Assembly (NCBI RefSeq): GCF_013408525.1 | Contig: NZ_JACBZM010000001.1 | Location: 1,116,001-1,180,000, forward strand | Direction of reading: 5' to 3' | DNA: 64,000 nucleotides | Origin: Nocardioides aromaticivorans | GTDB taxonomy: Bacteria; Actinomycetota; Actinomycetes; Propionibacteriales; Nocardioidaceae | Shown: piece after piece, positions 1 to 8,752 of the stretch | Numbering within the stretch: position 1 is the first letter of the stretch | Layout: each line of letters opens with the position of its first letter | Made by a program: the position numbers and the translations under genes | The notes under the pieces: generated by a model | Seen by the model: only the letters and a program-made list of their open reading frames with translations | Database searches by the model: none | What the model was told of the DNA's origin: nothing

Positions 1-1
1 C

Positions 2-1477
2 GACGGAGCCAAGCCGCGCCCCTCCGGTGGCCACCCGCGGCCCGACGGGGCCGCGTACCCGCCGCCTCCCCCTCCCCCGCCGCCCGGCGCCGAGGTCCTG
101 GGCGACAGCACGGGCGACACCGGGTCGGTCCGGGCCGCGAAGGCGACCGCCCGCGGCGTCGCCGGGTTCGCGCGCGTCACCGGGCGAGCCAGCCGTGCGA
201 CCGTGCGGACGGCTCGCAAGGCCGCCGGGGCGCAGGGCGCCGAGCGGTCCGGCCTCAACCGGCTGATCGAGCTGCACGCAGCCAACGCGGCCGGCGACTC
301 GGCGTTCGCGATCGCGCTCGCCGGCACCGTCTTCTTCGCCGGAGCGACCAGCGGGCAGCGCGGCCCGGTGCTGCTCTTCCTCGGCCTGACGATGGTGCCC
401 TTCGCCGTCGTGGCCCCGCTGATCGGGCCGTTCCTCGACCGGTTCAGCCACGGCCGGCGCTGGGCGATCGGCGCGACCTTCGCGCTCCGGGCGTTCCTGT
501 GCTGGGTCCTCGCCGGGACGCTGACCGACGGCTCGCCGTGGTTCTACGTCGCCGCCCTCGGCGTCCTCGTCTCCTCGAAGGCCTACGGCGTCGCCAAGGC
601 GGCGGCGGTGCCCCGCCTGCTCCCCCACGAGATCACGCTGGTCAAGGCCAACGGACGAGTGGCCCTGTCGGGTGTCGTCGGCGCCTGCGTCTCGGCCCCG
701 CTGGCGGGCCTCGCCTACTGGATCGGCCCCGAGTGGGCCTGCCGCTACGCCTTCCTGGTCTTCACCGTCGGCACCATCGCCGCGATCCTGCTGCCCCGCC
801 AGGTCGACTCCTCCAGCGGCGAGGAGTCGATCGACGCCCCGCGCGCCGCGGCCGACTCGCGCCGCGGCAGCGGGTTGCCGCCGCAGGTCGCCTTCGCCCT
901 GCGCGCCAACTGCGGGCCCCGCCTGCTGTCGGGCTTCCTCACGATGTTCATGACCTTCGTGCTCGCGACCGAGCCCCTCGACGGCTGGGAGTCCAAGACC
1001 AAGTCGACCCTGCTCGTGGGCCTCGTCGTCGGCGCGGCCGGTCTCGGCAACACCATCGGCATCGTCGTCGCGTCGCTCGTGCGCAAGATCAACCCGGCCG
1101 TGATGGTCGTCGTCGCCCTGCTCGCCGACATCGCCGCGCTCGTGGTCGCCACCATCTTCTACGGGCTGCTGCCCCTCGTCGTGCTGGGCCTGACCGTCGG
1201 ACTGATGCAGTACCTCGCGAAGGTCTCGCTCGACTCCACCATCCAGAGCGGCGTGCCGGTGCGGGCGCACGCGAGCGCCTTCGCGAAGGGCGACACCACG
1301 CTCCAGCTGGCGTGGGTGATCGGCGGCTTCCTGGGCGTGATCCTGTCCTACCCCGCCGTCAACGGCGTCGGGCTGGCGTTCGCCGCGGTGCTGCTGACCG
1401 CCTGGGCGGTGTTCGTGCTGCGCAGCGCGCCGTCCCGGCGCGGCAGGGCGCAGGCCGACCGGCCGGTCCCGGCCTGA
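2..1477 (+). CDS. MFS transporter, 5' end cut by window
   Basis: Probable multi-pass inner-membrane transporter of the major facilitator superfamily; substrate unknown. The frame is open from the first codon of the window, so the true start lies upstream. A GTG at 203 could start a shorter protein, but the upstream part reads as a proline-rich, then Ala/Arg-rich cytosolic tail of the kind common before MFS cores in actinobacteria. From about residue 80 there is a run of hydrophobic segments with the short charged loop DRFSHGRR between helices 2 and 3, typical of MFS, and at least ten membrane spans follow. The C-terminus is short and basic. It converges on the cold-shock gene with an 18-bp gap. 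Family assignment is firm; drug efflux is only a guess. Confidence 0.8.
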   Translation, partial: DGAKPRPSGGHPRPDGAAYPPPPPPPPPGAEVLGDSTGDTGSVRAAKATARGVAGFARVTGRASRATVRTARKAAGAQGAERSGLNRLIELHAANAAGDSAFAIALAGTVFFAGATSGQRGPVLLFLGLTMVPFAVVAPLIGPFLDRFSHGRRWAIGATFALRAFLCWVLAGTLTDGSPWFYVAALGVLVSSKAYGVAKAAAVPRLLPHEITLVKANGRVALSGVVGACVSAPLAGLAYWIGPEWACRYAFLVFTVGTIAAILLPRQVDSSSGEESIDAPRAAADSRRGSGLPPQVAFALRANCGPRLLSGFLTMFMTFVLATEPLDGWESKTKSTLLVGLVVGAAGLGNTIGIVVASLVRKINPAVMVVVALLADIAALVVATIFYGLLPLVVLGLTVGLMQYLAKVSLDSTIQSGVPVRAHASAFAKGDTTLQLAWVIGGFLGVILSYPAVNGVGLAFAAVLLTAWAVFVLRSAPSRRGRAQADRPVPA

Positions 1478-1495
1478 CGGCACCGGCGCAGGGGC

Positions 1496-1891
1496 TCAGG
1501 CCTCGAGCTCGTCGGCCAGGGCGCGCAGGAGCTTGGCGACCGGCTGCGACGTACGACGGTCGGGGTGGCGTCCGTGACGGTAGGCCTCGCCGACGCCGTC
1601 GAGGAGCTGCATCAGGTCCTCGACGATCGGGACCATCTCCTCGGGCTTCTTGCGGCGCGCCTCCTTCTGGTTGCGCGACACCGACGCCGGGGCGTCGAGG
1701 AGCTTGACCTGCAGCGCCTGCTCGCCGCGGCGGCCCTGGGCGATGCCGAACTCGACGCGCGTGCCGGCCTTCAACGTGGTCACGCCCTCGGGCAGCGCGT
1801 CGGAACGGACGTAGACGTCCGGGCCCTCGGTCTGCGAGAGGAAGCCGAAGCCCTTCTCCGCGTCGTACCACTTCACCTTGCCAGTCGGCAC
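1496..1891 (-). CDS. Cold-shock domain protein with C-terminal extension
   Basis: Small RNA/ssDNA-binding protein. Residues 1-65 form a cold-shock domain beginning GKVKWYDAEKGFGF, with RNP1 (KGFGFL) and an RNP2-like strand (DVYVRSD). Classical CspA proteins stop near residue 67. This one continues to 131 residues with a charged, helical tail (KEARRKKPEE, then a leucine-rich segment) found in many actinobacterial cold-shock proteins; its function is unknown to me. The GTG start at 1891 is preceded by GAGGAAGG at suitable spacing. Likely a nucleic-acid chaperone or post-transcriptional regulator in the cytoplasm. Confidence 0.9.
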   Translation of the reverse strand: MPTGKVKWYDAEKGFGFLSQTEGPDVYVRSDALPEGVTTLKAGTRVEFGIAQGRRGEQALQVKLLDAPASVSRNQKEARRKKPEEMVPIVEDLMQLLDGVGEAYRHGRHPDRRTSQPVAKLLRALADELEA

Positions 1892-2024
1892 GGTCTCGAC
1901 CTTCCTCGTTGATCTGCAGGCTGCGGGCGGCGATCCGACGCCCGCGACCGCACATGCTAGACGAGTGCTCCGACCGCCCGGAAAGCAGTTTCCCCGCCCT
2001 CCGCCGCCCTCCTAGGCTCGGGCC

Positions 2025-2609
2025 GTGGGAATCGAACGCATCACGCCGCCCGTGCCCCTGCGAACCGAGCGGCTCGTGCTGCGGCCGGTCGTCCCCGACG
2101 ACGAGACCGCGATCGGCGCCTACTGCGCGGACCCCGAGGTCACCCGCTACCTCCCCTTCCCGGCCCTCGACGCCGACGGGCTCGCAAAGCGGATGGAGCG
2201 CCTGGTCGCCGCCACCGCCCCGGTCGAGGTCGGCGACTTCCTCGGCCTGGCCGTCGAGCACGAGGGCGTGCTGGTCGGCGACCTCATGCTGCGCTTCAGC
2301 GCCGCCCACGACGAGGACCAGCCGCCGTCGATCGCCGAGCTGGGCTGGGTCTTCGCGCCGGAGTACGGCGGGCGCGGGTTCGCCACCGAGGCCGCCGGCG
2401 CACTGGTCGACCTGGCGTTCACGACCTATCCCCTGCACCGGCTGATGGCGCAGCTCGACCCCCGCAACACGGCCTCGGCGCGGCTGTGCGAGCGGATCGG
2501 GATGACGCAGGAGGGCCACACCCGGGAGGACTACCCCGATCGCGACGGCGGCTGGAGCGACACCGCGGTCTTCGGCCTGCTGCGCCGCGAGTGGGAGGGT
2601 CGACGCTGA
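2025..2609 (+). CDS. GNAT N-acetyltransferase, RimJ/RimL type
   Basis: Acetyl-CoA-dependent N-acetyltransferase of 194 residues. The N-terminus (LRTERLVLRPV) is the standard beginning of RimJ/RimL-like proteins. The acetyl-CoA loop (YGGRGFATEA) lies near residue 115, and the closing segment (NTASARLCERIGM) is the usual RimJ/L C-terminal signature. The substrate cannot be read from sequence; candidates are a ribosomal protein N-terminus, an amino acid or an antibiotic amine. The GTG start at 2025 places the family N-terminus correctly. Stop codons of this gene and of the converging RDD-FHA gene are one base apart, so there is no room for a separate terminator. Confidence 0.88.
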   Translation: MGIERITPPVPLRTERLVLRPVVPDDETAIGAYCADPEVTRYLPFPALDADGLAKRMERLVAATAPVEVGDFLGLAVEHEGVLVGDLMLRFSAAHDEDQPPSIAELGWVFAPEYGGRGFATEAAGALVDLAFTTYPLHRLMAQLDPRNTASARLCERIGMTQEGHTREDYPDRDGGWSDTAVFGLLRREWEGRR

Positions 2610-2610
2610 C

Positions 2611-3867
2611 TCAGCCGTCGCGCTCGACCGTCATGGTGCGGTCGCCGAAGCGCACCTCGTCGCCGGGGAGCAGCGTGCTGGGCCGGCCGGCCGTGAGCGC
2701 CTTCGACATGCCGCGCCGCACGACGTAGGAGCCGTTGGTCGAGCCCCGGTCCATGACGACCAGGGCGCCGTCCGGGGCGACCTGGAACTGCGCGTGGGTC
2801 TTGGACAACGACATGTCCGAGGACCGCAGTGGCACGACGTGGCGGACCGGCTCGCCGTCGCGCGGCTCCGGGCGCCGACCGACGAGCGCCAGGCCCTCGA
2901 CCACGAACGACTCGCCGGTGTCGAAGGCGACTCGCCACCGTGCCGCCGCAGGCTGGCCCTGCGGAGAGCCGGCAGCAGCGGGGTCGGGGCGGACACGGGT
3001 CTGCTCGGCGACCGGCTTCGGAGCGGCGGGCGCCGGGGCCGGCGTCGGCGCGGGCGTCGGGGCAGGCGTCGGCGCGGGCGCGCGGTGGGCTCCCGGCGCA
3101 CGGACCGCGGGCTCCGGAGCCGGCGTGGGTGCCGGAGCCGGTGCAGGAGCCGGTGCAGGAGCCGGTGCAGGAGCCGGAGCAGGGGCAGGGGCCGGAGCAG
3201 GGGCGGGCGCCGGCGCCGGGACGGGCGAGAGGACCGGCGTCGGCGCAGGAGCGGGGGCCGGGGCGGGAGCGGGGGCCGGCGTGGGGGTCGGCGCGGGTGT
3301 CGACGCCGGGTGCTGGACCGGCGGGACGGGCATCAGCCGCAGGGCGGTGAGGTTGACGATCTGCTGCGGCCGGTCGTCCGTCTCCTCCGGCGCCACCGAG
3401 ACCGGACGGATGTCGACGACGACCGCGTCGCCGATCCGGTCGTGCAGGCCACGGCGCTGCCGGCTCGGGTCGGCGGCAGCCGTCCACGCGAGGGTCGCCA
3501 GGCCGAGACCGAGGGTGGGGATGCCGGCGATGCCGAGGACGACGTACCGGCCGAGCGCGGCGAGGACCCCGATCGGCCGCCCGGTCTCACGACGCACGAC
3601 CCGCAGCCCGACGGCGGCCTTGCCGGGGGTGACGCCGGTGGTCCCGACCAGGACGGCCAGCACGATGCCGAGCACCAGGTCGGCGCCGACGGCGCTGACC
3701 AGCGCCACGGGGATGGAGGTGTCGAGCAGTGCCCACACGGCGAAGCCGACAGCGCCGGACAGGCCCCAGGCGACCACACGGTCCAGCACGAACGCCGAGA
3801 AGCGGCGGTCGAGCACGGCCGGGGGGAACATCACCGGCTCCGTGGTGGGCGGGGGGACGAGAGACAT
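2611..3867 (-). CDS. RDD-family membrane protein with C-terminal FHA domain
   Basis: 418-residue fusion. Residues about 15-155 are an RDD domain with three to four membrane spans and the motif [14 protein letters not shown]. Residues about 185-285 are a low-complexity Pro/Ala/Thr linker. The last 110 residues are a forkhead-associated domain with [19 protein letters not shown] and [10 protein letters not shown], the residues that bind phosphothreonine. It is last in a minus-strand operon (PP2C, FHA, RDD-FHA) with a 32-bp gap from the preceding gene. A membrane receiver for a Ser/Thr kinase signal reset by the PP2C is a reasonable inference; no kinase gene is visible in the window. The linker is coded by 12-bp tandem repeats. 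Confidence 0.85.
   Translation of the reverse strand: MSLVPPPTTEPVMFPPAVLDRRFSAFVLDRVVAWGLSGAVGFAVWALLDTSIPVALVSAVGADLVLGIVLAVLVGTTGVTPGKAAVGLRVVRRETGRPIGVLAALGRYVVLGIAGIPTLGLGLATLAWTAAADPSRQRRGLHDRIGDAVVVDIRPVSVAPEETDDRPQQIVNLTALRLMPVPPVQHPASTPAPTPTPAPAPAPAPAPAPTPVLSPVPAPAPAPAPAPAPAPAPAPAPAPAPAPAPAPTPAPEPAVRAPGAHRAPAPTPAPTPAPTPAPAPAAPKPVAEQTRVRPDPAAAGSPQGQPAAARWRVAFDTGESFVVEGLALVGRRPEPRDGEPVRHVVPLRSSDMSLSKTHAQFQVAPDGALVVMDRGSTNGSYVVRRGMSKALTAGRPSTLLPGDEVRFGDRTMTVERDG
3137..3172. repeat. Three perfect 12-bp tandem repeats in RDD-FHA linker
   Basis: GCCGGTGCAGGA occurs three times head to tail inside the Pro/Ala linker of the RDD-FHA gene; the surrounding 150 bp is a degenerate version of the same period. 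Because 12 bp keeps the frame, slippage would change linker length without breaking the protein. Confidence 0.9.
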
Positions 3868-3899
3868 GGGCAGCGCTCCGAGTAGCGGCCGCCGGCCGG

Positions 3900-5528
3900 T
3901 CAGGGCCGGGTGACCTGGATGGTGATCCCGTCACCGAGGTTGATGATCGCGCCCGGGATCAGCTGGACGGCGATCCCCGGCTTGAGGTCCTCGGGACCGA
4001 GGCCGGGCTGGACCAGGACGGTGCCATTGGTCGAGCCCATGTCGGTGACGACGGCGGTGCCGTGGTCGGCACCCGTGCCGGGGCGGACCTCGACGTGCGT
4101 CGACGAGATCTCGTGGAGCCGGCTGGGGACGGTGACGAGCATCGGCTGCTCGGTCGAGGTGAAGCGGCGCGCCTCCGGGGCGCGGCCGATCAGCACCGCG
4201 CGGTCGACCACGACCGTCTGGCCGTCGGAGATGAGCAGCTTCGCCACCGGCTGGGTGACCGCGGGCGCCGGCGGCTGGCCGGGGATCCCGGGCTGCGGGG
4301 GCGAGGGCACGTCCGGCCCCACGCCGGTGACGGTCTGGCCGTCGTGGTCCGGGTCGAAGGGAGCCGGCACGGGAGGCGGCGGCGGCGTGCCTCCGACGGG
4401 CTCCCACGAGCCGATGCCCAGCGGCGGCGCGTCGACGGGGGCGTCGACCGACGGCGGCGGAGGCGGCACCCAGCCGACGGGGGCGACCTCGGTCTCGCCA
4501 CCCATCGGCGGCAGCGGCGGCGACGGGACGGCGGGGGTGTCCGGCTCGGCGAGCGGGTCCGCGGACGCCGCCTCCCCGGCGGGCTCCTCGACGGGCTCCT
4601 CGACGGGCTCCTCGGCGGGCTCCTCGGCACCGCCCGTGGACGGCGTCGGCGAGGAGTCCCAAGGAGTGACCCAGCCGTCGGGTGCCGGGGCACCGGGGGG
4701 CGGAGGCAGCGGGTCGCTCAACGGGTCGGGGACCACGTCCATGACCTCGGTGGCAGGGCCCTCGTCCAGCGGCGACGGCTCGTCCTCGACCATCGCGTCG
4801 GCCTCCGCCATGGCGGCCTCGGCCATCACCTCGGGCTCGGCGGGTGCAGGCTCGTCGTCGACCGCCACGTCGTCGACCACGGCGTCCTCGACGGGCTCGT
4901 CGGTGGACTCGTCGGTGGGCGCCTCGACCATCGCGTCGGCCGGCGCCGGCTTCCCGAGGTCGAGCACCGGCGCCGCCTCGGGCTCGGCCTCGGCCCCAGC
5001 AGCGGCGTCGTCCGGTCCGTCGACGGCCGGTGCGGCGGCATGCGCCCCACCCGACACGGGTACGACGGCGGGCCGGTCGACCTGCCCGATCCGCACCAGC
5101 CCGGTGGCGATGGGGAAGTCGGCCTCGCCGCGTCCGGCCTCCTCGTCCGCGGGGACGCTGACCGACAGGGCCAGGACGCCGTCGACGCTCCGCTCGACCC
5201 AGGTGTGGCTGGCGGCGCCGTCGAGCGTGACCTCCTCGTCGGCGGTCGCCAGCGTCGCGGTCACGCCTTGGCCGCGGAGCAGGACCCGGGTCGGGCCGTC
5301 GTCGTCGCTCACCAGCACGAAGCCGGGGATCCGGCTCAGGCCGGAGGCGAGCAGGCCGTCGAGCACCTCGTCGAAGCCGGCTCCGCCGTCGACGAGCGCC
5401 CACAGCGCGACGACCTGGTCCTTCTGGGACGCGGGCAGCAGCACGGTCGCGTTGGCACCGAACACGGCGAACCAGTCACCGGTGCGGTAGGACCAGGCGC
5501 CGGTCGCGCCGGTTGCGGTCTCGCTCAT
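3900..5528 (-). CDS. FHA-domain protein with long acidic/proline linker
   Basis: 542 residues in three parts. Residues 1-155 are a folded N-terminal region that resembles a PP2C-like or sensor fold but lacks PP2C metal motifs. Residues about 155-430 are Pro/Glu/Ala/Asp-rich and surely disordered. Residues about 430-542 form an FHA domain with [15 protein letters not shown] and DMGSTNGT. It should bind phosphothreonine peptides. Its ATG overlaps the PP2C stop by four bases (ATGA), so the two are translationally coupled, with the phosphatase first. The exact role is unknown. Such FHA-PP2C pairs normally act in Ser/Thr kinase signalling. Confidence 0.85.
   Translation of the reverse strand: MSETATGATGAWSYRTGDWFAVFGANATVLLPASQKDQVVALWALVDGGAGFDEVLDGLLASGLSRIPGFVLVSDDDGPTRVLLRGQGVTATLATADEEVTLDGAASHTWVERSVDGVLALSVSVPADEEAGRGEADFPIATGLVRIGQVDRPAVVPVSGGAHAAAPAVDGPDDAAAGAEAEPEAAPVLDLGKPAPADAMVEAPTDESTDEPVEDAVVDDVAVDDEPAPAEPEVMAEAAMAEADAMVEDEPSPLDEGPATEVMDVVPDPLSDPLPPPPGAPAPDGWVTPWDSSPTPSTGGAEEPAEEPVEEPVEEPAGEAASADPLAEPDTPAVPSPPLPPMGGETEVAPVGWVPPPPPSVDAPVDAPPLGIGSWEPVGGTPPPPPVPAPFDPDHDGQTVTGVGPDVPSPPQPGIPGQPPAPAVTQPVAKLLISDGQTVVVDRAVLIGRAPEARRFTSTEQPMLVTVPSRLHEISSTHVEVRPGTGADHGTAVVTDMGSTNGTVLVQPGLGPEDLKPGIAVQLIPGAIINLGDGITIQVTRP
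4581..4628. repeat. Four 12-bp tandem repeats in FHA-protein linker
   Basis: GGGCTCCTCGAC twice, then GGGCTCCTCGGC twice, coding on the minus strand for repeated Glu-Glu-Pro-(Val/Ala) units in the disordered linker. In-frame period, hence a length-variation candidate. Confidence 0.88.
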
Positions 5529-6418
5529 GGGAGGGCTCCCAACTTCTGCTCCAGGCTCAGCCGCTGCGCGTCGGCGTCGTACGGCTCTGTGTGCACCAAT
5601 CCCACCACATCGACCACGACGGCCGTTGCGTTGTCGTGACCACCGGCCTCGACGGCGGCCGCGACGACCTGCTCGGCGGCGTCGCGGGGGTCCTCGCAGG
5701 AGCCGAGGATGGAGCTGATCCGCTGGTCGTCGAGCATGCCGCTGACGCCGTCGGAGCAGAGCAGCAGCCGTTCGGCCGCGGCGAGCGGCAGGAGGAAGTA
5801 GTCGGCCTCCCCGCTCACCCCACCGGGCAGCGCCGATCCCCCCAGCGCGCGGGTGATCACGTTGCGGCTCGGGTGGACGGCCGCGGCCGCCTCGGTGATC
5901 TGGCCGGTGTCGACGAGCTCCTGGACCAGGCTGTGGTCGACGCTGACCTGCTCGAGCTCGCCGTCGTTGAAGCGGTAGGCGCGCGAGTCGCCGACGTTGG
6001 CGAGCAGCCAGACGGGGCCGGAGGACGAGTCGACGAGCAGGGCGATGACGGCGGTCGTGCCCGCGGAGAAGTTGGCGTCGGCACCGCTCGCGCGCTGCTC
6101 GGCGTCGAAGGCGAGGATCCGGTCCTGGACGGCCTGCAGGGTGGCGGCGACGGCCTCGGCGCCGCGCTCGGCGTCGTACCCGTCGCTGGCGAGGCGGGCG
6201 AACTCCTCGACGACGATCGCGCTCGCGACGTCGCCGCGGTCGTGCCCGCCCATGCCGTCGGCGACGACGAACACGGGTGGGTCGGCGAGGTAGGCGTCCT
6301 CGTTGGCCTGGCGGACCCGACCGACGTCGGTGGCCGCGCCGTGGTGGAGCTCGACGTGCTGCACTTCGGAGCGTCGTGCGGTGCTCATCCGGGGAAGGCC
6401 CCCGTGCGTGTCGGCCAT
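5525..6418 (-). CDS. PP2C-type protein serine/threonine phosphatase
   Basis: Metal-dependent phosphatase that removes phosphate from Ser/Thr residues. All PP2C motifs are present in order: RQANEDAYL near the N-terminus, VVADGMGGHDRGD (metal-binding Asp-Gly), NVGDSRAYR, LLLCSDGVSGML and GGHDNATAVVVD. About 297 residues from the ATG at 6418; an ATG at 6388 is the alternative and would lose ten residues. The frame stays open further upstream, but that part overlaps the divergent helicase-domain gene and is not family sequence. No transmembrane segment is present, so it is a soluble relative of PstP. First gene of a coupled operon with two FHA proteins, its likely partners. Confidence 0.9.
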   Translation of the reverse strand: MADTHGGLPRMSTARRSEVQHVELHHGAATDVGRVRQANEDAYLADPPVFVVADGMGGHDRGDVASAIVVEEFARLASDGYDAERGAEAVAATLQAVQDRILAFDAEQRASGADANFSAGTTAVIALLVDSSSGPVWLLANVGDSRAYRFNDGELEQVSVDHSLVQELVDTGQITEAAAAVHPSRNVITRALGGSALPGGVSGEADYFLLPLAAAERLLLCSDGVSGMLDDQRISSILGSCEDPRDAAEQVVAAAVEAGGHDNATAVVVDVVGLVHTEPYDADAQRLSLEQKLGALP

Positions 6419-6436
6419 GTCGGTAGTTTGGCCCTC

Positions 6437-8743
6437 GTGGGAGCAGGTCGGAGCGGGTACCGGTCGTTGGCCGACCAGCTGCGGTCGTGGCCCGACGAGC
6501 GGCTCGTCCGCCTGCTCACGGATCGTCCGGACCTGGCCACCCCTGCCCCTCACGACTTCGGTCAACTCGCCTCGCGCGCCGGGGTGAGGAACTCGATCGC
6601 ACGCGCGCTCGACGGCCTCACCCGAGGCGAGCTTTCGGTGCTTGATGCCCTCGTCGTCGCCGGCCAAACCACCGAATCGGAACTCGTGGAGCTCGTCGAC
6701 GCGGACCACGGCTTCGTCGTCGCGACGGTACGACGCCTGGTGGATCTCGCGCTCGCCTGGGAGTCACCCGAGGGCCTGCGCCCGCTGAGCGTCGTCGCCG
6801 ACAGCTTGGTCGGTGGCGCGGACGCCGGAGTGAGCGGGCTGCGCCCCCGGTCGGCCCAGCCGCGACCGGCCGGCGAGCTGCTCGCGGTGATCGAGGCCCT
6901 GCCCCCGCAGGCCCGTGCGCTGCTCGACCACGTGGTCGCCGGAGGCAGCACGGCGAAGTCGGGGTCGGCGCGGATCGGGCTGCGCCCCGAGGACGCCGAG
7001 ACGCCCGCCGAGCTGCTGATCGCGCACCGTCTGCTGGTGCCCGCGGGATCCCTGCAGCCCGGGCTGCTGGCGGTGCCCGGCGAGGTCGGCCTCGCCCTGC
7101 GGGGCGGCCGGACGACCACCTCCCCCGTGGACGTCCCTCCGGCCGTCGCGGGTGAGCCACGCTCGCCGCGCCTCGCGGGGAGTGCGGCCGTGGGTGCGGC
7201 CACCGACGTCGTACGACGGACGGCGATGCTGCTCGAGTGGTGGAGCACCCGACCGGCGGCGGCCCTGCGCACCACCGGCCTAGGAGTCCGCGAGCTTCGG
7301 GCGACCGCGGCCCACCTCCAGGTCCCCGAGCGTGACGCCGCCCTCGTCGTCGAGGTCGCCGCCGAGGCGGGCCTCGTCGGCACCCGGGCCGACGCCGACG
7401 GCAACCCGGTGTGGGTGCCGAGCGACGAGTTCGACCGGTGGCGCGACCTGCCACCCGCCGAGCAGTGGACGGTGCTGGCGCGGGCCTGGCTGGCCAGTCC
7501 GCGGCTGCCGTCGCTCGTCGGCGAGCGCGGGCCCGACCAGAAGCCGTGGAACGCGCTGACCCCCGAGCTCGCGGCGTCCGGGATGCCCGAGGCGAAGCAG
7601 ATGGTGCTGGCGGCGCTGGCCGCGCTGCCGGACGGCGAGGGCCTGTCGGCCGGGACCGGGCTGCCGTCGCTGGTGGCCCGGATCGCGTGGGAGCGCCCGC
7701 GCCGGCCGCGGACCCGCCCCGACCTGGTCGCGTGGGCGGTGGCCGAGGCGGCCGTGCTCGGAGTGACCGGTGCCGACGTGCTGTCGCCCTACGGACGCGC
7801 CCTCGTCGACGGCGAGGACCCCGCCCCCGTGCTCGCGGCGCTGCTCCCCTCCCCCGTGGACCACGTGCTCCTCCAGGCCGACCTGACCGCGATCGCGCCC
7901 GGACCGCTCCAGCCCGACCTCGCCCGGCGGCTGCAGCAGGTCGCCGACGTCGAGTCGCACGGCGGCGCCACCGTCTACCGGTTCACCGCCGACTCGGTGC
8001 GGCGGACGCTCGACGCGGGCTGGACCGCCGCCGAGGTGCACGCCTTCCTCCTGGCCGCCTCGCGCACGCCGGTCCCGCAGCCGCTGACCTACCTGGTCGA
8101 CGACGTCGCCCGCAGCTTCGGCCGGCTGCGGGTGGGCGCTGCGACCGCGTTCATCCGGTCCGAGGACGAGGTGGCGCTGGCCGAGCTCGTCAACCACCCG
8201 AAGGCCGGCGGGCTCGGCCTGCAGCGGCTCGCCCCGACCGTCCTCATCTCCTCGCTGCCGCTCGACCTGCTGCTCCCCCGGCTCCGCGAGATCGGCGCCG
8301 CCCCGGTCGTCGAGGGCCCCGACGGGATGGTGCGGGTCGGCACCGCCGAGGGCCTGCGCGCGCGTACGCCGCGCACCCGGGAGAGTGCCGACGCCGGACG
8401 GGCCGCCGCACGACAGGCGGCCCACGTCGCCTCCGCCGTGCGCAGCGTGCGCGAGGGCGACGAGGAGGCGCGCTCGCGACCCGCGTCGGCCTCCGCGCCC
8501 GGCGGGGGCGTGCTCTCGGCGCTGCGGGACGCGATCGAGCGGCGCGGCGTCGTACTGATCGGGTTCACGGACAACCAGGGCGTGGTGTCCGAGCGGTCCG
8601 TGCAGCCGCTCGCCGTCGACGGTGGCCAGCTGACGGCGCGCGACTCCGACGCGGCGGCCGACGACCCTGACGCCGAGCGTCGGTATGCGGTGCACCGGAT
8701 CACCAGGGTCGTGCCGCTGGGGGCCGACTCGCCGGCCACGTAG
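6437..8743 (+). CDS. Helicase-associated (Helicase_C_3) protein, XPB partner
   Basis: 768-residue protein of the actinobacterial family carrying a Helicase_C_3 domain and always found beside XPB (as in the Rv0862c/Rv0861c pair). Upper-strand GTG at 6437 is chosen because the family N-terminus (SLADQLRSWPDERLVRLL) starts there; the longer open frame upstream runs antisense to the PP2C gene. There is no Walker A or DExx box, so it is not itself an ATPase. The C-terminal part (residues about 600-750) is the Helicase_C_3 region, ending with a WYL-like segment (RRGVVLIGFTDNQG). It ends 9 bp before XPB. It probably loads or regulates that helicase in nucleotide excision or related repair; this is inference. 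Confidence 0.85.
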   Translation: MGAGRSGYRSLADQLRSWPDERLVRLLTDRPDLATPAPHDFGQLASRAGVRNSIARALDGLTRGELSVLDALVVAGQTTESELVELVDADHGFVVATVRRLVDLALAWESPEGLRPLSVVADSLVGGADAGVSGLRPRSAQPRPAGELLAVIEALPPQARALLDHVVAGGSTAKSGSARIGLRPEDAETPAELLIAHRLLVPAGSLQPGLLAVPGEVGLALRGGRTTTSPVDVPPAVAGEPRSPRLAGSAAVGAATDVVRRTAMLLEWWSTRPAAALRTTGLGVRELRATAAHLQVPERDAALVVEVAAEAGLVGTRADADGNPVWVPSDEFDRWRDLPPAEQWTVLARAWLASPRLPSLVGERGPDQKPWNALTPELAASGMPEAKQMVLAALAALPDGEGLSAGTGLPSLVARIAWERPRRPRTRPDLVAWAVAEAAVLGVTGADVLSPYGRALVDGEDPAPVLAALLPSPVDHVLLQADLTAIAPGPLQPDLARRLQQVADVESHGGATVYRFTADSVRRTLDAGWTAAEVHAFLLAASRTPVPQPLTYLVDDVARSFGRLRVGAATAFIRSEDEVALAELVNHPKAGGLGLQRLAPTVLISSLPLDLLLPRLREIGAAPVVEGPDGMVRVGTAEGLRARTPRTRESADAGRAAARQAAHVASAVRSVREGDEEARSRPASASAPGGGVLSALRDAIERRGVVLIGFTDNQGVVSERSVQPLAVDGGQLTARDSDAAADDPDAERRYAVHRITRVVPLGADSPAT

Positions 8744-8752
8744 ACTCGTGCG

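Noticed and set aside
1471..1502. GGCCTGA / TCAGGCC inverted repeat between MFS and cold-shock genes
   Set aside because: Formed by the two stop codons and their preceding codons; long unpaired loop, so weak as a terminator.
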